A stretch of DNA of 5,621 bases from Bacteroidales bacterium UBA2764 (GTDB lineage Bacteria > Bacteroidota > Bacteroidia > Bacteroidales > Paludibacteraceae): contig DEIW01000187.1 of the NCBI GenBank assembly GCA_002352705.1, forward strand, positions 7,158 through 12,778, read 5' to 3'. A program made the translations under genes and the position numbers. A model generated the notes under the pieces. That model saw only the letters and a list, made by a program, of their open reading frames with translations, ran no database searches and was not told the DNA's origin. This document shows positions 1 to 5,621 of this stretch, one piece after another (within the stretch, counting starts at the first letter, position 1; the number at the start of each line of letters is the position of its first letter).

Positions 1-1568
1 CCACCTGCGGAATAGCCGTAAGACTCGTTGTCCGTAAAGCCGTAAACGTGGGCAATAAACATACTTCCTTTGCTCTTCAGCGTATGGGAACCGGCTATTT
101 CGGGTAATGTGTGTTGCAGATAGTAATATTTGTCTGAACCGTTAACTTGTGCAAATCCAGTAATCGGGTTACCGTCCAATTCCATAGAATCCGGTTTGTC
201 TGTAACTATATTTACATAGTGGCGTGTAGGACGTGAATCAGACGTCTCTTTCAGAGTCTTACCTAAACTCTGATAGGTGGCAAATGTAACTTGGTCAATC
301 TGTTGCTCAATCGGGTTGACCCATAACATAGCAGGGTCTCCATCACCTTTCCCGCCGCCATATGTCTGAGAGGTAAGGAACATATGTACGGCACAGGGAC
401 ATGAAGTCGTTACGACACAGCTGCTTTTCTTGTTAGCTTCACCGTTATAATTATCTATGGTTTTGGCGCTGGCACCAATCTCAAACTCCCAGAACTGTTT
501 CTTGTTCTTGGAGAAATCAAAGGTATAAACGGAATCTCCGTTGATATATACAGTTGTTTCGTCGTTCAGCGCCAGTACACGGATAATATCCGAAGGACGG
601 TTCTTAGAAGCCGTTAATACAAAGGTGTTTCCCCAATATTTGGTCGGCATAGCTTGTGAGAAAATATGGTCGCGCTGCTTGACTTTGTAAGGAATGTTGG
701 TATGGGGACAACCCTGAAATACGGCAATTCTCGCTGTATCTTCAGGATTGACGCACCGTGCTTTGATATAAGTACCTGAAAAGTCTGCGCTTGCGCCTTC
801 TCCATTGCCTGTCCATACATACCATACTTGGCCTTTCTTCAGTACCGGAGTATGCAGCGTATCACCTACTCTGTAGTTCAATAAAGCAGAATCCTCGGGA
901 GTCAAGTAATATCCTTTTGACGCTTTATCAAATACGTCATTATAACGCTCCGTCATTACTGAAGGGCAATAATCTACTATGATATTGTCTTCTGCAGCGA
1001 CGATTGCGAAATGCGAACCGCCAGAAGGATTGTTTACGGATTCAGGATCATGGTCAGACGGCGAATAAGTCTGTACGATATATTCGTTAAGCAATGATGC
1101 AGTCGGAAGTACGTTTGTAGCATCAAAAGTGGCATATTTGTAGTTCGTGGCAAATAACGAGATTTTCTTGTCCTTCTCCAAGACATAAACATGTAAAGCG
1201 CATGTATCTACTGTCTCTGAATTGACAGAATAGCAAACCTTACCGTCTAGGTTCATGGCATTACGTGCAGGAGTTGCAGCGACGCTTCCTTCGTACAAAG
1301 TCCTTAATGCCATTTCATTCGCCTTTACAAGAATGGTGTCCTTGTAAGTCGTGAAGGGGTTTTCGATGACTACGGTACATGCCTCTCGTGCCGAGATGGA
1401 TAATTGGAGAGATCCATTGTTGTTGGCGTCCTGGTCTGCTTTCAAGAACGTTACCCAGAAATCTTTACCTTCGGTCGATTGACCTTCATCTACGGTGCCT
1501 GCTTTTACTCCCATGAACGGAACCGCCAAGAGGCAGACAAGTAGTGCGTTAAAAAGTTGCTTTTTCAT
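1..1568 (-). CDS. Secreted IgGFc-binding-protein-like domain protein, 3' end beyond window
   Basis: The frame opens at ATG 1568-1566 and stays open to the left edge, giving 522 residues plus a partial codon. Residues 1-23 form a signal peptide (MKKQ, then a hydrophobic stretch, likely cleaved after VKA), so the product is exported. The mature protein begins with STEGKDFWVTF (31-41), the usual opening of bacterial IgGFc-binding N-terminal-like modules (Pfam IgGFc_binding). Other landmarks follow in family order: GGSHFAIVAAEDN (183-195), LKKGQVWYVW (243-252), FSGTYIKA (263-270), RIAVFQG (280-286), QRDHIFSQAMP (298-308), YWGNTFVLTA (311-320), IIRVLALNDETTVYING (328-344), DPAMLWVNPIEQQ (411-423), and a closing HVYGF...ESYGY.AG (507-522). 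One whole module is therefore present and ends at the window edge. Relatives usually carry Ig/PKD-like domains and a sorting tail after it, which cannot be seen here. The start is supported by the signal peptide and by a promoter about 40 bases upstream. Family assignment is by motif recognition. The ligand is unknown, and IgG binding should not be assumed for bacterial members. Confidence 0.85.
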   Translation of the reverse strand, partial: MKKQLFNALLVCLLAVPFMGVKAGTVDEGQSTEGKDFWVTFLKADQDANNNGSLQLSISAREACTVVIENPFTTYKDTILVKANEMALRTLYEGSVAATPARNAMNLDGKVCYSVNSETVDTCALHVYVLEKDKKISLFATNYKYATFDATNVLPTASLLNEYIVQTYSPSDHDPESVNNPSGGSHFAIVAAEDNIIVDYCPSVMTERYNDVFDKASKGYYLTPEDSALLNYRVGDTLHTPVLKKGQVWYVWTGNGEGASADFSGTYIKARCVNPEDTARIAVFQGCPHTNIPYKVKQRDHIFSQAMPTKYWGNTFVLTASKNRPSDIIRVLALNDETTVYINGDSVYTFDFSKNKKQFWEFEIGASAKTIDNYNGEANKKSSCVVTTSCPCAVHMFLTSQTYGGGKGDGDPAMLWVNPIEQQIDQVTFATYQSLGKTLKETSDSRPTRHYVNIVTDKPDSMELDGNPITGFAQVNGSDKYYYLQHTLPEIAGSHTLKSKGSMFIAHVYGFTDNESYGYSAG

Positions 1569-1608
1569 ATGATTTGTTGTGTTAAATGAATGCATAATTT
1601 TACGGCTG

Positions 1609-1616
1609 CAAAATTA
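1609..1616 (-). promoter_or_regulatory. Bacteroidota-type -7 promoter element TAATTTTG
   Basis: Read on the minus strand the sequence is TAATTTTGCAGCC, an exact match to the Bacteroidota sigma-ABfr -7 consensus TAnnTTTG. It is followed by GCA, as is common downstream of this box. It lies 40 bases upstream of the ATG of the IgGFc-like gene, which would give a short leader of roughly 35 bases. I see no good TTTG -33 element at the usual 19-21 base spacing, which suggests a weak or activator-dependent promoter. Confidence 0.7.
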
Positions 1617-1630
1617 CACATAATTTCTTA

Positions 1631-1640
1631 CACGCGCGTG
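1631..1640. promoter_or_regulatory. Perfect palindrome CACGCGCGTG, possible operator
   Basis: This GC-rich 10-bp perfect palindrome sits in an otherwise AT-rich gap, 14 bases upstream of the -7 box, overlapping where the -33 contact should fall. That position would suit a repressor or activator site. Its function is inferred from position and symmetry only. Confidence 0.3.
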
Positions 1641-1676
1641 CACATTCTTGCGATAAATGTGTAAAAATTGACACAC

Positions 1677-3485
1677 TTACTTTATTTGCTGGCCTAAGGG
1701 GGTGTAAATTGACGCATTACGTATGATTACAATCCTTCCGTTGCGTATTTCTTTGCGCGCCGGTGCTTTTTCTTCTTTGTTATTACAGACGGACGGAACC
1801 GCTGTGGTTGTCTTTCCGTACGGGTCTCCGTAGCTCTGCTCCAACGTATTGAAGTCCACAGTTTCTCCCTGTTTGTTTCCCCAGATATATTCCACTAATT
1901 CCGGATAGTCGATGAACGGATTCCGGTTGCCTTGAATCTTGTTTACCTCGACAGCGCGGGTCTTCTCTTTCTCGCTCACAGGGTCCATTCTGTGCCATTC
2001 CAACAGCAGGTCACGCAGCCATGGTCTGAACTCCTGCCAACTGTCGTTGGTCATCGCCATGCCCGGCTCGCCCTCAGTCTCCCAACTCAGCGTATCGCCA
2101 TAGCATGCAGCGATATAGAAATACGCTCGGGCAAAATCACCTTTGTACTCATCGGCAGGGCAGAACACCTTGGATAATCCGTACGCCTCGCCGCTTCCGG
2201 TGGCAAAAGAGCCGTTCCAGAATGTGGTGTCCGAAGGAATACCCGGTGCATGGTTGGACTTGCTGCGGTTGGCTGAAGCGTTGCCCGGTACCAGATGGAA
2301 CAAATCGCAGTAGGCACCGTTCACCGTTCGACCCCACCAGCTCTTGGGTAACATATGCTCGATATCGAAGGCGGCAATAGCAGATGTCGGATGCTCCGGA
2401 TCGAAATAATAAATCTCGTTGGAATACATATCCAGCACTTGGTTGGTGGCGGTGTCGCGGTCTGTCCTGTAAAAGCCGTCCCACGTATGGAGCGCGCCGC
2501 TGCCGTAACGCAAACGTACGCCGCAGATAATAATTTCGCCCAGACGGGATTTGAGTACGGAATCCTGGGTGCCCTGTGCATGCTCGTAATACAACCCCGG
2601 CATAGGACCTATTGCCATGCAACTGGAATCTACATCAATGGCGGGCGGAGTGTATTTATAGCCGGATATCTTAATTGGCATAGATTTCTTCACCGTCTCG
2701 CCATCCAGACCTTTCGCGCTGATATAGAGCGAGTCATTGGCGGTGAAAAAGCCGTCCAGTCGGTACATCAGTATAACTTCTCCGCCTTCCGCAGGCAGGA
2801 TACTGGTAGCAAGTGTGAAGTATTTAGCCTGGCGAAGCGATAACTGGATGTCTCCTACGATATGTTTTCCGGAGATATTGAAAGTGACAACATCTTCCGC
2901 TGGTTCCTCCGTCTCAACAGGTACGCTGCCGAAATCCAGTACATACGGAGTCTCAAAAATAGCTTTCTTTGGCTGTGGGTCTTCCGCCTCAAACTCAATC
3001 TTTTGCACATACCAGCGGTTGTTCTTCTCGTCTTGGGCAGCAATCGAGATGGCGCTAAGTGGTTGATTGATAGTTAATTCATATGGTTGAATAACCGCTT
3101 TTGCGCCTGTCTTCCATGTGATGCTCTGGCCACATATGAGAATACCTTTGCTTGCCGTCGTGTCGTTTTTATGAGGATAAGACGCGGCATAAACGGTCAT
3201 CTTGGTAATCTGATACTCGGTATTCAGGGCCAAAACCAACTCGCCTTTCGCGGAGCCGGTTCCTCCTTTGATACCTTTGCCGCTGCCGGCATTATAGATA
3301 TTGCTTGCGGAGGTTATGCCGCTGACGCAATTATCTGTAGCTGACTGAATAACCTTGGCTAACTCGCTGATTCTTGAACCGGAGTCATTACTGCCGTTAC
3401 CGCTTTTGAATACAATGGTGTATGTCTCAGCAGCCATGCTGATACAACAGAGCATTGCGCTTAAAACAAGAAGGATCTTTTTCAT
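1677..3485 (-). CDS. Exported multidomain endonuclease I (His-Me finger nuclease)
   Basis: A 602-residue nuclease predicted to cut DNA and/or RNA non-specifically outside the cytoplasm. Residues 1-19 are a signal peptide (MKKILLVLSAML...SMAA, then ETYTI). Two cysteines at 13-14 do not form a proper lipobox, so signal peptidase I cleavage is likelier. Residues about 20-167 form a beta-rich module with periodic Gly/Ser, resembling accessory domains of Bacteroidota surface proteins. Residues about 175-280 look like an Ig-like/HYDIN-type domain (VLDFGSVPV at 182-190). Residues about 290-545 are the endonuclease I domain (Pfam Endonuclease_1). IEHMLPKSWW (375-384) holds the expected metal ligand Glu376 and general base His377. 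DLFHLVPGNASANRSKSN (394-411) supplies Asn406, matching the second metal ligand of Vvn/EndA-type enzymes. GNRNPFIDYPELVEYIWGN (519-537) is the family's conserved C-terminal segment. The tail, from about 575, has NGRIVIIRN (582-590) and ends IYTPLGQQIK, like short C-terminal extensions of secreted Bacteroidales proteins. The gene follows pssA by 57 bases with no visible promoter, so read-through is plausible. Confidence 0.92.
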   Translation of the reverse strand: MKKILLVLSAMLCCISMAAETYTIVFKSGNGSNDSGSRISELAKVIQSATDNCVSGITSASNIYNAGSGKGIKGGTGSAKGELVLALNTEYQITKMTVYAASYPHKNDTTASKGILICGQSITWKTGAKAVIQPYELTINQPLSAISIAAQDEKNNRWYVQKIEFEAEDPQPKKAIFETPYVLDFGSVPVETEEPAEDVVTFNISGKHIVGDIQLSLRQAKYFTLATSILPAEGGEVILMYRLDGFFTANDSLYISAKGLDGETVKKSMPIKISGYKYTPPAIDVDSSCMAIGPMPGLYYEHAQGTQDSVLKSRLGEIIICGVRLRYGSGALHTWDGFYRTDRDTATNQVLDMYSNEIYYFDPEHPTSAIAAFDIEHMLPKSWWGRTVNGAYCDLFHLVPGNASANRSKSNHAPGIPSDTTFWNGSFATGSGEAYGLSKVFCPADEYKGDFARAYFYIAACYGDTLSWETEGEPGMAMTNDSWQEFRPWLRDLLLEWHRMDPVSEKEKTRAVEVNKIQGNRNPFIDYPELVEYIWGNKQGETVDFNTLEQSYGDPYGKTTTAVPSVCNNKEEKAPARKEIRNGRIVIIRNASIYTPLGQQIK

Positions 3486-3542
3486 GGTTTTCAGGAGTTT
3501 ATCGGTATTTAGTGTTTGTTTGGCGTGGTTTAATGCGGTAAG
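3486..3542 (-). other. Short gap between pssA and nuclease, no signal seen
   Basis: These 57 bases hold no TAnnTTTG element, no convincing hairpin with a T-run and no Shine-Dalgarno site before the nuclease ATG. The closest promoter-like string, TGAATTTG inside the pssA 3' end, misses one key base of the -7 box. Co-transcription with pssA is the simplest reading. Confidence 0.4.
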
Positions 3543-4247
3543 CTATTTCTTTTTCGGCGCAACAGCCAGTAGCAAATTCAGCGTTACGTACCATAGAATA
3601 CAAGCTGTGCCGCTAAAGAGAGCAAACTCAATATGCTTGAATAGGATTGCTTTGGCAACGCAGAAACCGATGAGGATCAGGCAGCCTGCTAAGAAACTGA
3701 TAATCACTGTCTTCTCTTTCTTGAAACTCTTGAAACTGAAGAACGGAATCTCTGCATTCAGCAAATAGCAACTGATCAGCGATAGTCCTATGAGAACCCA
3801 TCCCATCCAGTCATAACGAAGCATACCGTAAGGCATGCAGCATAAACCGCCCCAAAAGATAGCATTGGCAGGAGTAGCCAGACCTATGAACGACTCATGC
3901 TGGCGCTCATCGACATTGAATTTCGCCAACCGCAAAGCCGAGAAAGCTGCCATCAGCAAGGCTATGCCTGCCCACCATCCTAACAGAGGACGCAGATAGC
4001 AAAACAGCATCATCGACGGAGCCAGACCAAAAGTGATATCATCGGCCAACGAATCCAATTGGATACCTATCGGACTCGGAGCCTTTAGCAGTCTGGCGCT
4101 CATACCGTCGAAGAAATCGAAAAATGCGCCGGCTAAAATGAATACAAAGGCCCATATATAAGCCCCCTGGGTCGCTAAAAAGACGGCGATACTGCCGCAT
4201 AACAGATTGCAGCAAGTGATGCTATCCGGAATAATGCGTTTATTCAT
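3543..4247 (-). CDS. pssA: CDP-diacylglycerol-serine O-phosphatidyltransferase (PS synthase)
   Basis: An integral membrane enzyme of 234 residues. It condenses CDP-diacylglycerol with L-serine to give phosphatidylserine and CMP, the step before decarboxylation to phosphatidylethanolamine. The complete CDP-alcohol phosphotransferase signature D-x2-DG-x2-AR-x8-G-x3-D-x3-D is present: Asp44, Asp47-Gly48, Ala51-Arg52, Gly61, Asp65 and Asp69, all catalytic or metal-binding positions. IIPDSITCCNLLCG near the N-terminus, LDSLADDITFG (64-74) and LRLAKFNVDERQ (105-116) followed by FIGLATPANA (120-129) are typical of Bacteroidota PssA rather than PgsA. About seven or eight hydrophobic helices are visible, with a basic cytoplasmic loop (FKSFKKEK, 172-179) and a KKK tail. 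The frame can be extended upstream to TTG 4265, overlapping the transporter stop. I prefer ATG 4247 because it gives the usual MNKRIIPDSIT start and the extra codons lie in a tandem repeat. No phosphatidylserine decarboxylase gene is in the window. Confidence 0.92.
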   Translation of the reverse strand: MNKRIIPDSITCCNLLCGSIAVFLATQGAYIWAFVFILAGAFFDFFDGMSARLLKAPSPIGIQLDSLADDITFGLAPSMMLFCYLRPLLGWWAGIALLMAAFSALRLAKFNVDERQHESFIGLATPANAIFWGGLCCMPYGMLRYDWMGWVLIGLSLISCYLLNAEIPFFSFKSFKKEKTVIISFLAGCLILIGFCVAKAILFKHIEFALFSGTACILWYVTLNLLLAVAPKKK

Positions 4248-4254
4248 ATAATTT

Positions 4255-4281
4255 TCAATTCTCAATTCTCAATTCTCAATT
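4255..4281 (-). repeat. 7-bp tandem repeat (AATTGAG)n across the transporter stop
   Basis: On the minus strand the unit AATTGAG occurs three times perfectly, followed by AATTGA, for 27 bases in all. The array encodes the last residues of the MFS protein (LRIEN), contains its TGA stop (4264-4262) and ends 7 bases before the pssA ATG. TGA recurs at 4278-4276, 4271-4269, 4264-4262 and 4257-4255, so all three coding-strand frames are closed. A change in unit number would alter the transporter's last few residues and the spacing to pssA. Confidence 0.9.
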
Positions 4282-5608
4282 GTCTCCACACAAAATACGT
4301 TATTACAAAGGTGGTGACACTGCATGTGTTGGCTATCCAGAAAAAGGTGGAATAACCTACTGCCATTTCTATCGCTCCTGCGATAAAACCGGGTATCATC
4401 ATACTCAGCGCCATAAAGGCGGTGCATATCGCATAATGCGAGGTTTTGTAGGGGCCTTCCGAGAAATGCATCATGTATAACATGTATGCCGTGAAACCGA
4501 ATCCGTAGCCGAACTGCTCAAAGCTGACAGCTGTGCCGATAATCCATAGTGATTCCGGCTGCGCCATACTCAGGTAGCAATATACAAAACTCGGGAGTGT
4601 CAGCGCCGCTGCCATCAGCCATATTGAGCGTTTCAGACCTTTGCGGGAGATGTAAACCCCTCCTAATATACCGCCTAACAGCAGGCAGATGACCCCTATC
4701 GTACCGTATAGCAAACCTACTGTGTCTGTGCTCAACCCGAGGCCGCCGCCGATAATCTGTCCCTCACGGACGAATGACTCCTTCGCATCGACCAGAAAAG
4801 GCTGGCACAGCTTCACTAAGAAGCCCTCGCTCAACCGGTACAGAAGCATAAAGGTGATGGCTAATCCGACACCCGGTTTGGTAAAGAATGTGACGAATGA
4901 CTCGCGTAACTCATTCCATACTTCGCTACCGCGTATTTTTTCGCCGTTTGCCGTAGTACGAGGCTGGTCTTCTGCAGCGCGGGGGAGGAAGAAACTATGG
5001 TATAGCGTCACGCATAGCATGATTACGCTGGTGACACCCAATGTGACCTGCCACGACAAAGGAATATCGCCTGTTTTATTCTCGATATAGCCGGCTGTAT
5101 ATACCAACACGCCCTGCGAGAACACTGCGGCGATGCGGTAAAAAGTGGAACGGATTCCTACGAATGCAGCCTGGCTCTTCTCACTGTGCGCCAGCATGTA
5201 GAAACCGTCCGCCGCTATATCATGTGTAGCGGATGCAAAGGCGGCGATGATGAATAGAACTAGCGTGAAATGGAACATGCCTACCGAAGTCCCTTTGGCG
5301 GCTATCATCTCGGCGGAAGGATGGGGGAGAGTCAGGGTCAGAAGAATACACAGACCCGTCAGTAAGGCCTGCATCGCGATAATCCACCATCGTTTGGTCC
5401 GCAGAATATCTACAAACGGGCTCCATAGACCCTTCAAAAACCACGGGAAGTAAAGAAGTGTGGTGAAGAAGGACAACTGGTCATTAGGTACTCCCATTTT
5501 AGCAAACAGCATCACGGAGATGCTGTTTACTAAAAAATAGGGTATTCCTTCTGTGAAGTACAACGTCGGTACCCACACCCAAGGTGATATTTCTTTTTCA
5601 CCTTTCAC
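4262..5608 (-). CDS. AmpG-like major facilitator superfamily transporter
   Basis: A 448-residue polytopic inner-membrane carrier with about 12 hydrophobic helices, the length expected for MFS proteins. It resembles the AmpG branch, whose characterised members take anhydro-muropeptides into the cytoplasm for peptidoglycan recycling. Supporting segments are SPWVWVPTLYFTEGIPYF (8-25), LYFPWFLKGLWSPFVDILRTKRWW (52-75, the helix 2-3 loop motif), SATHDIAADGFYMLA (126-140), corresponding to the AmpG D-I-x2-D region, and LLYRLSEGFLVKLCQPF (255-271). A hydrophilic stretch at about 210-240 is the central cytoplasmic loop between the two six-helix halves. Bacteroidota have many AmpG-type paralogues, and substrates of most are unproven, so muropeptide transport is only a candidate role. 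The start is GTG 5608: a stop codon lies in frame six bases upstream (5614-5612), and the next in-frame ATG (Met33) would remove the first helix. The stop is 14 bases before the pssA ATG, suggesting one operon. Confidence 0.88.
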   Translation of the reverse strand: MKGEKEISPWVWVPTLYFTEGIPYFLVNSISVMLFAKMGVPNDQLSFFTTLLYFPWFLKGLWSPFVDILRTKRWWIIAMQALLTGLCILLTLTLPHPSAEMIAAKGTSVGMFHFTLVLFIIAAFASATHDIAADGFYMLAHSEKSQAAFVGIRSTFYRIAAVFSQGVLVYTAGYIENKTGDIPLSWQVTLGVTSVIMLCVTLYHSFFLPRAAEDQPRTTANGEKIRGSEVWNELRESFVTFFTKPGVGLAITFMLLYRLSEGFLVKLCQPFLVDAKESFVREGQIIGGGLGLSTDTVGLLYGTIGVICLLLGGILGGVYISRKGLKRSIWLMAAALTLPSFVYCYLSMAQPESLWIIGTAVSFEQFGYGFGFTAYMLYMMHFSEGPYKTSHYAICTAFMALSMMIPGFIAGAIEMAVGYSTFFWIANTCSVTTFVITYFVWRQLRIEN

Positions 5609-5621
5609 TTTTCACCTTTCA
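5598..5621 (-). repeat. 7-bp tandem repeat (AARGTGA)n at the transporter start
   Basis: On the minus strand the array reads TGA followed by AAGGTGA, AAAGTGA and AAGGTGA, and it may continue past the window edge. The transporter's GTG start codon (5608-5606) is the GTG of the middle unit. Because the period is 7, only that GTG is in frame. TGA triplets at 5621-5619, 5614-5612, 5607-5605 and 5600-5598 close all three frames. AAAGGTG just upstream of the start resembles a Shine-Dalgarno sequence by chance or design. Confidence 0.85.

Larger units (their letters stand above)
1569..1676 (-). other. 108-bp intergenic region between nuclease and IgGFc-like gene
   Basis: This gap holds the promoter of the IgGFc-like gene and several small symmetrical motifs. 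CACGCGCGTG at 1631-1640 is a perfect 10-bp palindrome. An imperfect palindrome, TGTGT-N8-ACACA at 1658-1675, lies next to the nuclease stop codon. TTACAC/TGTGTAA-like heptamers recur at 1614-1620, 1628-1634 and 1658-1664. The 5-bp stem at 1658-1675 is too short and AT-rich to call a convincing intrinsic terminator. No small gene is apparent. Confidence 0.5.

Noticed and set aside
614..982. Small open frames on both strands inside the IgGFc-like gene
   Set aside because: The long uninterrupted frame from 1568 to the left edge with a signal peptide and ordered family motifs explains this region.
1658..1675. Hairpin after the nuclease stop as an intrinsic terminator
   Set aside because: The stem is only 5 bp of mixed T, G and A with an 8-base loop and no following T-run, so it is better listed as an imperfect palindrome of unknown role.
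2149..2622. Open frame of 157 codons on the minus strand, in another frame of the nuclease gene
   Set aside because: It lies wholly inside the nuclease coding region, is rich in Arg/Gly/Pro in a shadow-like way and has no recognisable domain. The nuclease frame carries clear active-site motifs.
2355..2843. Open frame of 162 codons on the plus strand opposite the nuclease
   Set aside because: It is antisense to a well-supported gene, with no promoter, no recognisable family and no independent start context. The same applies to the overlapping plus-strand frames at 1932-2177, 2105-2380, 2737-3066, 2862-3077 and 3087-3344.
3550..3600. Promoter-like TGAATTTG in the 3' end of pssA as a nuclease promoter
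   Set aside because: It misses the A at the second position of TAnnTTTG, has no supporting -33 element and lies within coding sequence.
3355..3768. Open frame of 137 codons on the plus strand spanning the nuclease-pssA gap
   Set aside because: It overlaps both genes in antisense and its apparent hydrophobicity mirrors the membrane segments of PssA. I see no promoter element or family motif.
4689..5090. Open frame of 133 codons on the plus strand opposite the transporter
   Set aside because: It is an antisense shadow rich in Pro, Ser, Arg and Thr with no family resemblance. Helical MFS genes often give such antisense frames.

Overview
The window looks like a chromosomal segment of a gut-type Bacteroidales bacterium (Bacteroides, Parabacteroides or a close relative). 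The evidence is threefold. The one clear promoter has the Bacteroidota -7 element TAnnTTTG. The genes lack Shine-Dalgarno sites at their starts, apart from one SD-like stretch inside a repeat. The protein families (IgGFc-binding-like secreted protein, multidomain endonuclease I, AmpG-like MFS carrier, Bacteroidales-type PssA) fit that phylum. Base composition is moderate, with GC somewhat under half by eye. The assignment is inferred from content, not from a marker gene.

All four genes lie on the minus strand, so transcription runs from right to left. From right to left they are: (1) an AmpG-like 12-helix MFS transporter (5608-4262, GTG start); (2) pssA, CDP-diacylglycerol-serine O-phosphatidyltransferase (4247-3543), 14 bases after the transporter stop; (3) a 602-residue exported nuclease with an endonuclease I (His-Me finger) catalytic domain behind two beta-rich modules (3485-1677), 57 bases after pssA; and (4) after a 108-base gap with its own promoter, the first 522 residues of a large secreted protein with an IgGFc-binding-protein-like module (1568 to beyond the left edge). 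The gene-4 frame is open without interruption to the window boundary.

The transporter and pssA look like a transcriptional pair, and the nuclease may be read through from them because no promoter or terminator is visible in the short gap. The IgGFc-like gene looks like a separate transcription unit. Two genes make inner-membrane proteins (solute or muropeptide uptake, and phosphatidylethanolamine synthesis). The other two make exported proteins that could act on the cell surface or outside the cell. No direct functional link between the two pairs is evident.

The oddest feature is a pair of perfect or near-perfect 7-bp tandem repeats at the two ends of the transporter gene. One contains its GTG start and the other its stop codon. 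Each unit carries a TGA, and because 7 is not a multiple of 3 each array puts stop codons in all three coding-strand frames. I see no RNA genes, mobile elements, CRISPR arrays or phage genes.
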